A stretch of 64,000 nt of DNA from Lentisphaeria bacterium. Lineage in GTDB: Bacteria > Verrucomicrobiota > Lentisphaeria > Victivallales > UBA1829. Shown here piece after piece: positions 44,881 through 53,972 of this stretch (positions within the stretch are counted from its first letter, which is position 1; every line of letters starts with the position of its first letter). The stretch covers positions 21,803-85,802 of the forward strand of contig DPDG01000061.1 of the NCBI GenBank assembly GCA_003526375.1, written 5' to 3'. Below the pieces are notes generated by a model. The model did no database searches, was not told where the DNA came from, and saw only the letters and a list, made by a program, of their open reading frames with translations. The translations under genes and the position numbers were made by a program.

Positions 44881-46119
44881 ATGGCTGAAAGCTTCCTTCA
44901 GAACAATTTTGCCGAAAGAATCGGCGGAAATATGTTCGGCAAAGACACGAAAATCTATAAATTTGAAAAGATCAAACGCGCAAAACGCGAGGCAATGGCA
45001 AAGAATCCGGGCGTTGAGATCATCGACATGGGAGTCGGCGAACCGGACGACATGGCGTTTCCGTCCGTTGTCAGCAAGCTCTGTGAAGAGGCGGCGAAAT
45101 GGGAAAACCGCACTTATGCGGACAACGGCATTGCGGAGTTCAAGCAGGCGGCGGCAAGGTATATGAAAGCGCTTTACGGCGTCGAACTGGATGCGGACAA
45201 GGAAATCTGCCATGCCATCGGCAGCAAATCCGCACTGACTCTGCTTCCCGCGTGCTTCATCAATCCCGGCGACATTACGCTGATCACGATTCCCGGCTAT
45301 CCGGTGCTCGGCACATGGACCGAATACCTCGGCGGAAGTGTCGTCAAGCTCCCGCTTCTTGAGGAAAACGGTTTCCTGCCTGACCTGGACTCCATTACGC
45401 CGGAACAGCGCAAGCGGGCGAAGCTGCTCTACCTGAACTATCCGAACAACCCGACCGGCGCATCCGCATCCTTCGAGTTCTTTGAAAAAGTCGTGAAGTT
45501 TGCGAAAGAGAATGAGATTCTCGTGGTCAGCGACGCCGCTTATGCGCCGCTGAATTTCGTCGGCAAACCGTTGAGCATCTTCGCCGTTCCCGGCGCAAAG
45601 GAGGTTGCGGTCGAGCTCCACAGCATGTCCAAGGGATTCAATATGACCGGCTGGCGCCTGAGCTGGGTCTGCGGCAACGAGCTTGCAGTCAAGGCATTTG
45701 CAAACGTCAAGGACAATGCGGACAGCGGTCAGTTCATGGCGATTCAGAAAGCCGCGATCGCCGCGCTGGACGATCAGGCGAACATCACGCCGATGATCAG
45801 CGAGAAGTATCAGCGCCGCCTGACCAGCATGGTCAATACGCTGAAAGGACTCGGTTTCAACGCGAAGGTTCCCGCAGGTTCGTTCTACCTTTACGTCAAG
45901 GCGCCGAAAGCGGCTTCCGACGGCACCGCGTTTGCAACGGGCGAGGATTTCAGCCAGTGGCTCATCAGAAACAAGCTGATCAGTTCCGTTCCGTGGGACG
46001 ATGCGGGAAATTATGTCCGTTTCAGTGCGACATTCGTTGCCCGCGGCGGACGCGACGCCGAAGAAAAAGTGCTTGCGGAGTTCGCACGCCGCCTTTCCGA
46101 CGCGAAGTTCACGTTTTAA
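44881..46119 (+). CDS. dapL: LL-diaminopimelate aminotransferase
   Basis: 412 residues, starting after AAGGAG with a 10-nt gap. The N-terminal signature reads NMFGKDTKIYKFEKIKRAKRE, then DMGVGEPDDMAFP; other blocks are NYPNNPTGA and SDAAYAPLNF. The PLP lysine is Lys251 in HSMSKGFNMTGWRLSW. It converts tetrahydrodipicolinate to LL-DAP in one step, bypassing the succinylase/acetylase routes for lysine and peptidoglycan. This DapL route is typical of chlamydiae, other PVC bacteria, some anaerobes and plants, which supports the placement of the organism. The gene is monocistronic or weakly linked to der, with a long hairpin in between. Confidence 0.95.
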   Translation: MAESFLQNNFAERIGGNMFGKDTKIYKFEKIKRAKREAMAKNPGVEIIDMGVGEPDDMAFPSVVSKLCEEAAKWENRTYADNGIAEFKQAAARYMKALYGVELDADKEICHAIGSKSALTLLPACFINPGDITLITIPGYPVLGTWTEYLGGSVVKLPLLEENGFLPDLDSITPEQRKRAKLLYLNYPNNPTGASASFEFFEKVVKFAKENEILVVSDAAYAPLNFVGKPLSIFAVPGAKEVAVELHSMSKGFNMTGWRLSWVCGNELAVKAFANVKDNADSGQFMAIQKAAIAALDDQANITPMISEKYQRRLTSMVNTLKGLGFNAKVPAGSFYLYVKAPKAASDGTAFATGEDFSQWLIRNKLISSVPWDDAGNYVRFSATFVARGGRDAEEKVLAEFARRLSDAKFTF

Positions 46120-46123
46120 TTAA

Positions 46124-46211
46124 GGAAAAAGACTGAAAGGGCCTGAAAGGCAACAACTTCCTGAAATGAAGTTTTGTCCTCCGGTCTTTCAAGTCTTTCC
46201 GGTCCTTTTCC
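46124..46211. repeat. Long imperfect inverted repeat between dapL and der
   Basis: Both sides pair in order over 88 bp: GGAAAA/TTTTCC, GAC/GTC, GAAAG/CTTTC, GAAAG/CTTTC, and an apical AACTTC/GAAGTT around a 7-nt loop. Small internal loops separate the pairs. There is no T-run, so it is not a simple terminator. It starts 4 bp after the dapL stop and ends 22 bp before the der ATG. It may be an mRNA-stability or attenuation element, or a small repeat element. Confidence 0.6.
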
Positions 46212-46233
46212 CCCTGAAACCGAGGAAAAGAAA

Positions 46234-47751
46234 ATGAGAAAAAATGAGATCAATAAAGAAGCCGGCGTCTCCGATGCCGCGCTGAGCCTGCCGGTGATTG
46301 CGATCGTCGGCCGCCCGAACGTCGGCAAATCTTCGCTTTTCAATGCGATTCTGCGCAGACGCCAGGCGATTGTGCATTTCGACAGCGGCGTGACGCGCGA
46401 CCGCATCTCCGCTTCCGGAGTTTTTGAAGGGCGCCGTTTCAATTTGATCGATACCGGCGGACTGGCGATGTTTTCGGGAGAAAAGCGCAAAGTCGGATTC
46501 TGGGATCAGTCGATCGAGGCGCAGGTGGAGGCGGCGATCGAGTCCGCCGTGACCATTCTGTTTGTCGTGGATGTGCTGGCGGGGCTGAGTCCGCTGGACA
46601 AGGAAATTGCGGGGCGTCTTCGCGCTTCGTCCAAGAAAGTCATTCTTGTTGCGAACAAGGCGGACAATTATAAGGCGGAGCATCTGGCAGACGAGTTTCA
46701 TGAGCTCGGATTCGGGAAAATCCATACGGTTTCCTGTCTGCACAGGATTGGGATCGAGCCCCTGATGGCGGATGCGCTTGCCGGAGTGCCGAAAAATACG
46801 GAAACGGGTGATGAATCCGGGAACGAGCCCCGTCCTTTGAGAATTGCCGTGCTGGGGCGTCCGAACGTCGGCAAGTCCTCGCTTGTGAACCGTCTTTTGA
46901 ATGAGGACCGGGTCATAGTCAGCGATGTCGCCGGAACGACGCGCGATGCGATTGACATTCCGTTTACGCTCAAATGCGGCGATGAGGATGTCAGCGCCGT
47001 TCTGGTGGATACCGCCGGGCTGCGCAAGAAATCCAAGATTGATGAAGCGGTCGAGCGTTACAGCATGATGCGTGCGGAGGAGGCATTGGAAAACGCCGAT
47101 ATCGTCCTGTTTGTCATCGAAGCGACAACGCTGGTTTCGACCTCGCAGGACAAGACCATTGCCCGCATGATTCAGGATTCCGGCAAAGGCTGTATCATCA
47201 TTGCGAACAAGTGGGACGCCTGTTCGGGCGTCAAGCAGAAAACGCTGGTTGAGGATTTGCGCGCCTCGCTCCCGAAGATGCTTTACGCGCCGCTGATTCT
47301 GCTTTCCGCGAAAAGCGGTTACAATCTGCGGGAGCTGTTCGAGGCGATTGCCGAACTCCGCGCCCAGATGTCCGTGAAGGTTTCCACGGCGATGCTGAAC
47401 CGTATCCTGACCGATGCGCAGGTGCGCAATGTGCCGCCGATCATCGGGGGACGCCCGTTCAAAATCTATTACGGAACCATGGTCGGGAATTGCCCGCCGC
47501 GTTTTTCGCTGTTCGTCAATGACCCGAAACTCTGCGCGGACAATTACAAGGCGTATCTTGAGAATTACATGCGCAAGGCTTTTTCGTTTACGGGATTCCC
47601 GATCCGTATCTTCATGAAGGCGCGCCGCCGTGAGGATCTGAATGAAATTCTTGCCAAAAAGAAGATGTTCAAACGGAAACGCGAGGAGGAAAAGCGCAGG
47701 AACTTCAAGCCGGTCCGTCAGGAAGATGATGACATGGATTTTGAAGACTGA
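46234..47751 (+). CDS. der: Ribosome assembly GTPase Der (EngA)
   Basis: 505 residues from ATG 46234 (GAGGAAAAG upstream); the longer frame runs through the inverted repeat and is rejected. Two tandem GTPase domains each start with GRPNVGKSS (about 27 and 208). Both have DTxG motifs (IDTGGLAMF, VDTAGLRKKSKI) and specificity motifs NKAD and NKWD. A KH-like C-terminal domain follows (FKIYYGTMVGNCPPRFSLFVND, GFPIRIFMKARRRED) with a basic tail. It acts in maturation of the 50S subunit. Two convergent genes meet downstream. Confidence 0.96.
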   Translation: MRKNEINKEAGVSDAALSLPVIAIVGRPNVGKSSLFNAILRRRQAIVHFDSGVTRDRISASGVFEGRRFNLIDTGGLAMFSGEKRKVGFWDQSIEAQVEAAIESAVTILFVVDVLAGLSPLDKEIAGRLRASSKKVILVANKADNYKAEHLADEFHELGFGKIHTVSCLHRIGIEPLMADALAGVPKNTETGDESGNEPRPLRIAVLGRPNVGKSSLVNRLLNEDRVIVSDVAGTTRDAIDIPFTLKCGDEDVSAVLVDTAGLRKKSKIDEAVERYSMMRAEEALENADIVLFVIEATTLVSTSQDKTIARMIQDSGKGCIIIANKWDACSGVKQKTLVEDLRASLPKMLYAPLILLSAKSGYNLRELFEAIAELRAQMSVKVSTAMLNRILTDAQVRNVPPIIGGRPFKIYYGTMVGNCPPRFSLFVNDPKLCADNYKAYLENYMRKAFSFTGFPIRIFMKARRREDLNEILAKKKMFKRKREEEKRRNFKPVRQEDDDMDFED

Positions 47752-47758
47752 TGAGAAA

Positions 47759-47787
47759 GGAGCCGAGGGCTCCGCACCCTCGACTCC
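47759..47787. terminator. Hairpin between convergent der and membrane-protein genes
   Basis: GGAG-CGAGGG (47759-47769) pairs with CCCTCG-CTCC (47777-47787), each arm with one unpaired base, 7-nt loop. Convergent position suggests a bidirectional terminator, but T-runs are short on both sides. Confidence 0.5.
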
Positions 47788-47835
47788 ATACAAAAATTCA
47801 GAGTTCCTCCGTCCCGGTGAAAATGCGGTTTTCCG

Positions 47836-48786
47836 TTACCTGGAACTGTAATGCCCATACAGAATCTGTTTCTTCCGGTCATACAGCATGACCCATCCGC
47901 CATAGTTGCGGTAGCGGTAATTGTAAAAATAATAGGATTCCGGCAGTCGTTCCAGCGGCAGCAACGTGCTTGCATCCACTTTTTCGTGATTCGTTTCCGG
48001 GTTTGTATTATGATACGGATCATTTTCCGCAAACTGATAACCGTTGCTGCGGGCAAATTCCAGAAAATCCTTTTCTGCGACATGGCACGACCAGGTTGCG
48101 GTAATCCAGATGACACAGCTTTTATGTTTTACGGCAACTTCTCTTGCATTGCGCGGCAGGATCTTGTCTGTAAAAGCCGTGCCAAGTGCAAGATCGCACA
48201 TGAAACGGCTGCGCCAGTGCATTTCGGACGGGATCAGTACAATCAGAAGACTGCTTATCAAATAGAGCAGAGGCAGACACAGCAGTCCGGTGACGATCCA
48301 GCTTCGTCTGCACGGTTCCTCCTTCAGCGGAAGACATGCACCGGCGGCTGCGAAAATCACGATAAACGCAAGAATGAACCATAAGAAGTTCAGGCTCAAC
48401 AGCGAAAACGAAAAAGCATTCAGGGTGAGAACTGAAAAAACGATCTGGAAAGCCAGAGGCAGCGATGCTCCGATGATGATCCCTTTCAACATTCCGGCAA
48501 TGCGTCCGGACGGGACAGTTGCAGTATCTTCCCTTCCGGGGAACAGCATAGTTCTCAGATATTTGAATTCCCACCAGAAAAATGGAATCATGATCAGCCC
48601 GGCAATTCCGAGAGAGCCAAAAAACTGAATGAGTCCGTTTCCGGCTTTGATCGGCATAAGATGGAATGACAGAAACAGAATCAGCAGAAAACTCAATCCG
48701 CCCGCAATTGCCGATGCCGCCGCAAAAAGAATGATGAATGCCATGATCCTTGCAATGAGATTGATGCTCTCATTCAGTCTTTTCAT
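47836..48786 (-). CDS. Hypothetical multi-span membrane protein
   Basis: 316 residues, not recognised. About six hydrophobic segments fill residues 10-205. A soluble C-terminal part of about 110 residues contains CVIWITATWSCHVAEKDFLEFARSNGYQF and a Tyr-rich stretch (ESYYFYNYRYRNYGG). That tail looks like a small extracytoplasmic domain reading out a stored value. It starts 42 bp after the uvrA stop on the same strand, with AGGAAT as ribosome site, so it may be co-transcribed with uvrA. No repair link is evident. Confidence 0.65.
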   Translation of the reverse strand: MKRLNESINLIARIMAFIILFAAASAIAGGLSFLLILFLSFHLMPIKAGNGLIQFFGSLGIAGLIMIPFFWWEFKYLRTMLFPGREDTATVPSGRIAGMLKGIIIGASLPLAFQIVFSVLTLNAFSFSLLSLNFLWFILAFIVIFAAAGACLPLKEEPCRRSWIVTGLLCLPLLYLISSLLIVLIPSEMHWRSRFMCDLALGTAFTDKILPRNAREVAVKHKSCVIWITATWSCHVAEKDFLEFARSNGYQFAENDPYHNTNPETNHEKVDASTLLPLERLPESYYFYNYRYRNYGGWVMLYDRKKQILYGHYSSR

Positions 48787-48828
48787 TATTGGTATTCCTG
48801 TTTGAGTAATGTCATTTTCTGAAAGCTC

Positions 48829-51690
48829 TTACTTCAGCATCTTTGCCAGATACTGACCGGTGAAGGATTTCGTGTTCTTTGCGACTTCCTCCGGTGTGCC
48901 TTCCGCAATCACGCGTCCTCCTGCGTTGCCGCCTTCGGGACCCATGTCGATGATGTGGTCGGCAACCTTGATTACATCAAGATTGTGCTCGATTACCAGA
49001 ACGGTGTTGCCCTTGTCGCGCAGACGGGTCAGAACTTCCAGAAGCTGCTTGATATCCGCCATGTGAAGCCCCGTCGTGGGTTCGTCGAGGATATAGAAAG
49101 TATGCCCGCGCGGGACGCGCGCCAGTTCGGTCGCGAGTTTGACGCGCTGCGCCTCGCCGCCGGAGAGCGTCGTGGCGGGCTGTCCGAGGGTGATGTAGCC
49201 GAGCCCGACATCCTGCAAAGTTTTGAGTTTGCGGTAGACGGACGGCACCGCGCTGAAAAAGTCTACCGCCTCATCCACGGTCATGTCGAGGACTTCGGCA
49301 ATGTTCTTGCGCTTGTAGGCGACGGACAGGGTTTCCTTGTTGAACCGTTTTCCCTGGCACGCCGAGCAGGTTACGTAGACATCCGGCAGGAACTGCATCT
49401 CGATTTTCTTGATGCCGTCCCCCTGACACTCTTCACAGCGTCCGCCTTTCACATTGAAACTGAAGCGTCCGGGTCCGAACCCGCGGATTTTGGATTCCGG
49501 CAGGGTGGAGAAAATCGTGCGGATCGTGGAGAACAGTTCGGTGTACGTCGCCGGATTCGAGCGCGGGGTGCGCCCGATCGGGCTCTGGTCGATGACGATC
49601 GCTTTGCCGATATGCTCCAAGCCGCGGATTTCCTTGTATTTTCCCGGCTCCTGCTCGTCCGCAAGCTGGAAATGTTTTGCCAGGGCGGCGCGCAGGATTC
49701 CGTTGACCAGACTGCTTTTGCCGGAGCCGGAGACTCCCGTTACGCAGGTGAAGGTGCCGAGCGGAATCTTCACATTGACGTTTTTCAGGTTGTTGTGACG
49801 GGCTCCGATGATTTCGATGAATTCGCCGGTTCCTTTCAGGCGTTTCGCCGGAACTTCGATCTTTTCCTCTCCGGTCATATACTGCGCCGTCAGGGAGCGT
49901 TTTACTTTCATGACTTCCTGCGGTGTTCCCGCCGCGACCAGTTCACCGCCGTGGACTCCGGCGCGGGGGCCGAGGTCCAGCAGATAATCCGCCGCAAACA
50001 TGGTGTCCATGTCGTGTTCAACCACAATGACCGTGTTGCCGATGTCGCGGAGTTTGCGGAGAGTGGCGAGCAGACGGTCGTTGTCACGCTGATGCAGTCC
50101 GATGCTGGGTTCGTCGAGAATGTAAAGCACGCCGACGAGTCCGCAGCCGAGCTGAGTCGCCAGACGGATTCGCTGTGCCTCGCCGCCGGACAGCGTTCCG
50201 CTCTCGCGGGAAAGGGTCAGATAGGAGAGCCCGACGTCGGAAAGGAAGCGGAGGCGGGAGGCGATCTCGCGGATGACCTCTTTCGCGATTGCGGTTTTCT
50301 CCTCGTCGAGCTTCAGCGTCGTAATGAACTCATAAGCTTTTTCCACGGACAACGCATTGTATTCTGCGATGGAGAGTCCGCCGACGGTGACGGCAAGGCT
50401 TTCCGGCTTGAGGCGTTTGCCGAGACAGTCCGGGCAGATGCGGTGCGTCATATATTCCTTGAGACGTTCACGCACAGATTCGCTTTCCGAGTCGGACTGT
50501 CTGCGCTGCAGATTTGCCAGCACACCTTCGAACGGGGTAAAAGATTTGTACAGTTTGCCGCGAATCCGGAAACTGAAATCAATGCATTCCTCGCCGCTTC
50601 CGTAAAGGATTACGTGACGGATGTTTTCCGGCAGGTCTTTGAACGGCTTCTCCAGCATATCGGGCATCTTGAAGTGTTCCGCCAGACAGCGAAGCATGTG
50701 GTTGTAATAGAGAATCAACCTGCGGGGACCACGCCGCCAGCCTGGAATTGCCCCTTTGCGGATCGAAAGGGTGTCATCCGGGATTGCAAGTTCCGGGTCC
50801 ATGACGAGAAGCGAGCCGATGCCGTTGCAGGTCGGGCACGCTCCGTAAGGACTGTTGAACGAAAAATTGCGGGGTTCCAGTTTGCCGAGGCTGATATCGC
50901 AGTCGGTACATGCGAGGTATTCGCTGATCCGTTCCTCTTTCCATTGCTTTGCCGCGCCGGCTGCACTTTTGTCTTCGATCATGACGATCAGGTTGCCGCC
51001 GCCGAGACGGAGCGCCGTTTCCACGGAGTCGTTCAGGCGCGACGGTTCGAGCCTGCCGCAGATAAGACGGTCGATGACGGCGTCGATGCTGTGGCGCTTT
51101 GTTTTTGCCAGCGGTTTCGGGTCGCCGTCCAGAGTCACGATTTCGCCGTCGATGCGTGCGCGGACGAAACCGTCATGCTTGATTTTTTCGATCACATCGC
51201 GGTGTTCGCCTTTCTTCCCGTTGATGTAGGGGGCGAGGATCATCATCTGCGGACCTTCCGGCAGCCGCATCAGCCGCTCGCAGATCGCCTGCGCGGACTG
51301 TGCGGAGAGCACTTTGCCGCATTTCGGGCAGTGCGGAACTCCGGCATGGGCGTAAAGCAGGCGCAGGTAGTCGTAAATCTCAGTTACGGTCGCCACGGTG
51401 GAACGCGGATTGGAACCTGCGGAACGCTGTTCGATTGCGATTGCGGGGGAGAGCCCTTCGATGTGTTCGACCTTGGGCTTCTGCATCCGGTCGAGGAACT
51501 GGCGCGCGTAAGCGGAAAGACTCTCGACATAGCGCCGTTGCCCCTCGGCATACAGCGTATCGAAAGCCAGAGAAGATTTCCCGGAGCCGCTGAGCCCGGT
51601 GATCACGGTGAGTGTATTCCGCGGAATCCGCACGTCAATCGATTTGAGATTGTGCTCCTCCGCGCCTTTTATGATGATATCGTCTTTCAT
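48829..51690 (-). CDS. uvrA: Excinuclease ABC subunit A
   Basis: 953 residues, normal UvrA length. Two ABC ATPase halves have Walker A sites GLSGSGKSS (near the start) and GVSGSGKSS (about 650), signatures LSGGEAQRIRLATQL and LSGGEAQRVKLATEL, and Walker B LYILDEPSIGLH and FYILDEPTTGLH. The zinc modules are visible as CPKCGK with CTDC...CPTC, and CEECQGDG...CSACQG. RRYVESLSAYARQFLDRM follows the first P-loop as in all UvrA. With UvrB it scans DNA for bulky damage. uvrB and uvrC are not in the window. Confidence 0.97.
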   Translation of the reverse strand: MKDDIIIKGAEEHNLKSIDVRIPRNTLTVITGLSGSGKSSLAFDTLYAEGQRRYVESLSAYARQFLDRMQKPKVEHIEGLSPAIAIEQRSAGSNPRSTVATVTEIYDYLRLLYAHAGVPHCPKCGKVLSAQSAQAICERLMRLPEGPQMMILAPYINGKKGEHRDVIEKIKHDGFVRARIDGEIVTLDGDPKPLAKTKRHSIDAVIDRLICGRLEPSRLNDSVETALRLGGGNLIVMIEDKSAAGAAKQWKEERISEYLACTDCDISLGKLEPRNFSFNSPYGACPTCNGIGSLLVMDPELAIPDDTLSIRKGAIPGWRRGPRRLILYYNHMLRCLAEHFKMPDMLEKPFKDLPENIRHVILYGSGEECIDFSFRIRGKLYKSFTPFEGVLANLQRRQSDSESESVRERLKEYMTHRICPDCLGKRLKPESLAVTVGGLSIAEYNALSVEKAYEFITTLKLDEEKTAIAKEVIREIASRLRFLSDVGLSYLTLSRESGTLSGGEAQRIRLATQLGCGLVGVLYILDEPSIGLHQRDNDRLLATLRKLRDIGNTVIVVEHDMDTMFAADYLLDLGPRAGVHGGELVAAGTPQEVMKVKRSLTAQYMTGEEKIEVPAKRLKGTGEFIEIIGARHNNLKNVNVKIPLGTFTCVTGVSGSGKSSLVNGILRAALAKHFQLADEQEPGKYKEIRGLEHIGKAIVIDQSPIGRTPRSNPATYTELFSTIRTIFSTLPESKIRGFGPGRFSFNVKGGRCEECQGDGIKKIEMQFLPDVYVTCSACQGKRFNKETLSVAYKRKNIAEVLDMTVDEAVDFFSAVPSVYRKLKTLQDVGLGYITLGQPATTLSGGEAQRVKLATELARVPRGHTFYILDEPTTGLHMADIKQLLEVLTRLRDKGNTVLVIEHNLDVIKVADHIIDMGPEGGNAGGRVIAEGTPEEVAKNTKSFTGQYLAKMLK

Positions 51691-51971
51691 GATGTGAAAA
51701 GCCTTTTGGTTGAACTGATTAATTTACTGCGTCATTGTCCAAAGTGCAAATTGATTTGCCGTTTCCCGCCGTGCGTTGGAAAAGAGAAAACGGCAAAAAG
51801 TTCGGAAAAAATATCTGCCGGCGGCGACATGAGCCCGGCAGAAGCATTTCCGTCATGCGATTTCTAAAAGATTCTGCAATATCTTTTCTTGAGAACTTGA
51901 AGAAATGCCATAGAAAGTGTATCTTTCCCATCTGATATTGTTTCAGTTTAAAATCAGGAGAAAATGCGATT

Positions 51972-53204
51972 ATGGCAAAATTTTTACCCTTTCATGCTCT
52001 GATGCCGGTACCGGAAAAAGTCGCGGCTGTCGCCGCCGTTCCGTATGATGTCGTGAATACCGAAGAAGCCGCCGCGCTTGCGGAAGGCAATCCGCTGAGC
52101 TTTCTCAGAGTGTCCCGCCCCGAAATCGAACTTGCTCCGGGAACCGATCTTTACTCCGACGAGGTCTATGCGAAGGCGGCCGCGAACTTCAAGCGTCTTT
52201 GCAAGGAAGCGCCGCTGGAAGAAGATCCCGAAGCGAACCTTTATGTCTATTCCCTGAAAATGGGAGAACATACGCAGGTCGGCATCGCAGGAGCCGCCTC
52301 CGCCGCGGATTATGACGCGGATATCATCAAGAAGCATGAAAAGACCCGCCGCGACAAGGAAGATGACCGTGCGCGCCACGTGATGGAGCTCCGCAACCAT
52401 TCCGGGCCCGTTTTCCTGACATACCGTGATTCGGCGGAGATTGACGCTGTTGTGAACGGCATCATGAAAGAGAAACCGTATTTCAGTTTCACCGCGCCGG
52501 ACGGAATCGAACACAAACTCTGGAAAGCCGGAAAAGAGAGAAGCCTGAAACTTTCCAGAATATTTGATACGGAAGTTCCGCTTTTCTACATTGCCGACGG
52601 ACATCACCGCGCCGCTTCCGCCTCCCGCGCCGCCGCGACATGCCGCGCCGCGAATCCGAAACATACCGGAAAGGAAGATTATAATTACTTCCTCGCGGTC
52701 ACGTTCCCCGCGTCCCAGCTCCGCATTCTGCCTTACAACCGCGTCGTCAAAGACCTGAACGGGCTTACCCATGCGGAGTTCATCAACAAAGTCAGCGAGA
52801 AATTCATCATCAGCGCCACGACGAACCCGTCCCCGGAGGGAAGCGGCGAGTTCTGCATGTATTTCGACGGCAGATGGAGTCTCCTGCGCCCGCGTTTCGA
52901 CATTTCGTCCCTGGGCGTGATCGAGCAGCTTGACGTCAGCATTCTTCAGGACAATATCCTTGCCCCGATTCTCGGCATCGACGATCCGCGCACAAGCAAG
53001 CGCATCGACTTCATCGGCGGAATCCGCGGTACGAAAGAGCTTGAGAAACTGGTCAATGCCGGCAAGGGCGTTGTCGCATTTTCGATGTATCCCACGACGC
53101 TGAACCAGTTGATGGCGATTGCCGATGCAAATGCGATCATGCCGCCGAAATCGACATGGTTCGAACCGAAACTGCGCGACGGTCTGGTGTCCCATAACTT
53201 CTGA
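51972..53204 (+). CDS. DUF1015 family protein
   Basis: 410 residues. MAKFLPFHALMPVPEKVAAVAAVPYDVVNTEEA is the usual opening of DUF1015. Other blocks are FLRVSRPEIEL, HEKTRRDKEDDRARHVMELRNHSGPVFLTY and FYIADGHHRAASASRAA. The GHHR stretch is a probable active-site element; the family is related to ParB/sulfiredoxin-like proteins, some of which are serine kinases. Its own reaction is not established here. It lies 15 bp before kdsB, so it is probably transcribed with the Kdo genes. The 281-bp gap upstream holds only weak promoter-like hexamers. Confidence 0.88.
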   Translation: MAKFLPFHALMPVPEKVAAVAAVPYDVVNTEEAAALAEGNPLSFLRVSRPEIELAPGTDLYSDEVYAKAAANFKRLCKEAPLEEDPEANLYVYSLKMGEHTQVGIAGAASAADYDADIIKKHEKTRRDKEDDRARHVMELRNHSGPVFLTYRDSAEIDAVVNGIMKEKPYFSFTAPDGIEHKLWKAGKERSLKLSRIFDTEVPLFYIADGHHRAASASRAAATCRAANPKHTGKEDYNYFLAVTFPASQLRILPYNRVVKDLNGLTHAEFINKVSEKFIISATTNPSPEGSGEFCMYFDGRWSLLRPRFDISSLGVIEQLDVSILQDNILAPILGIDDPRTSKRIDFIGGIRGTKELEKLVNAGKGVVAFSMYPTTLNQLMAIADANAIMPPKSTWFEPKLRDGLVSHNF

Positions 53205-53219
53205 CGGGAGTATTTTGTG

Positions 53220-53972
53220 ATGTCGATGAAAAGTATTGCGGTGATTCCTGCGCGTTATGCCAGCACGAGATTTCCCGGCAAACTGCTGATGAATCTCGGC
53301 GGCAAGACGATTATCCAGCATGTCTGGGAACGCACGAAACGCTCCAAAGCGGATGATGTCCTGATTGCAGTGGATGATCAGAGAGTCTTCGACGCCGCCA
53401 GGGCATTCGGCGCGGAGGTCGTGATGACTTCCCCGGATCATCCGTCCGGTTCCGACCGGATCTGGGAGGCGGTTCAGGGGCGTGACGCGGAAGCAATCAT
53501 CAATGTGCAGGGCGACGAACCGTTTGTCAAGCCGCAGGTCATTGACTCGCTGATTGACGCCATTTCCGCGGATGACGCCCCGGATATGGCGACTGTGGTT
53601 GTGCCGTGTCCCCGCGCGGAATATGAGAATAACCCGAATATGGTGAAAGTCGTCATGACGGCGGACAATTTCGCGCTTTATTTCAGCCGTTCCATGATTC
53701 CGTTCCTGCGGACCGGCGGCGCCGAGATGGAGACTTACCGTCACTGGGGCATTTACGCTTACCGGCGTTCCTCGCTCGCCAGGTTCGTTTCCCTGCCGGA
53801 AGGCAACCTGGAGAAATGCGAAAAGCTCGAACAGCTCCGCGCGCTTGAAAACGGAATGCGGATCAAGGTCATCAAAACCGTCTACCAGAGTGTCGGGATC
53901 GACACTCCCGAAGAACTCGTAAAAGCGGAACAGTTCCTTGCCGAACTGAAAAGCAGAGGGGAAGTGATATGA
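53220..53972 (+). CDS. kdsB: 3-deoxy-manno-octulosonate cytidylyltransferase (CMP-Kdo synthetase)
   Basis: 250 residues from ATG 53220 (GGGAG, 9-nt gap); a GTG one codon earlier is possible. Motifs are IAVIPARYASTRFPGKLL, VAVDDQRVFDAARAFGAEVVMTSPDHPSGSDRIWEA, NVQGDEPFV, YFSRSMIPF and HWGIYAYRR...LEQLRALENG. It activates Kdo as CMP-Kdo for lipid A assembly. The stop overlaps kdsA by ATGA. Start of a contiguous Kdo and LPS-transport block. Confidence 0.96.
   Translation: MSMKSIAVIPARYASTRFPGKLLMNLGGKTIIQHVWERTKRSKADDVLIAVDDQRVFDAARAFGAEVVMTSPDHPSGSDRIWEAVQGRDAEAIINVQGDEPFVKPQVIDSLIDAISADDAPDMATVVVPCPRAEYENNPNMVKVVMTADNFALYFSRSMIPFLRTGGAEMETYRHWGIYAYRRSSLARFVSLPEGNLEKCEKLEQLRALENGMRIKVIKTVYQSVGIDTPEELVKAEQFLAELKSRGEVI

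Noticed and set aside
48955..51867. 970-codon open frame on the plus strand across uvrA
   Set aside because: It is exactly antisense to an unmistakable uvrA and has no recognisable domains; long antisense frames are common over biased codon use.
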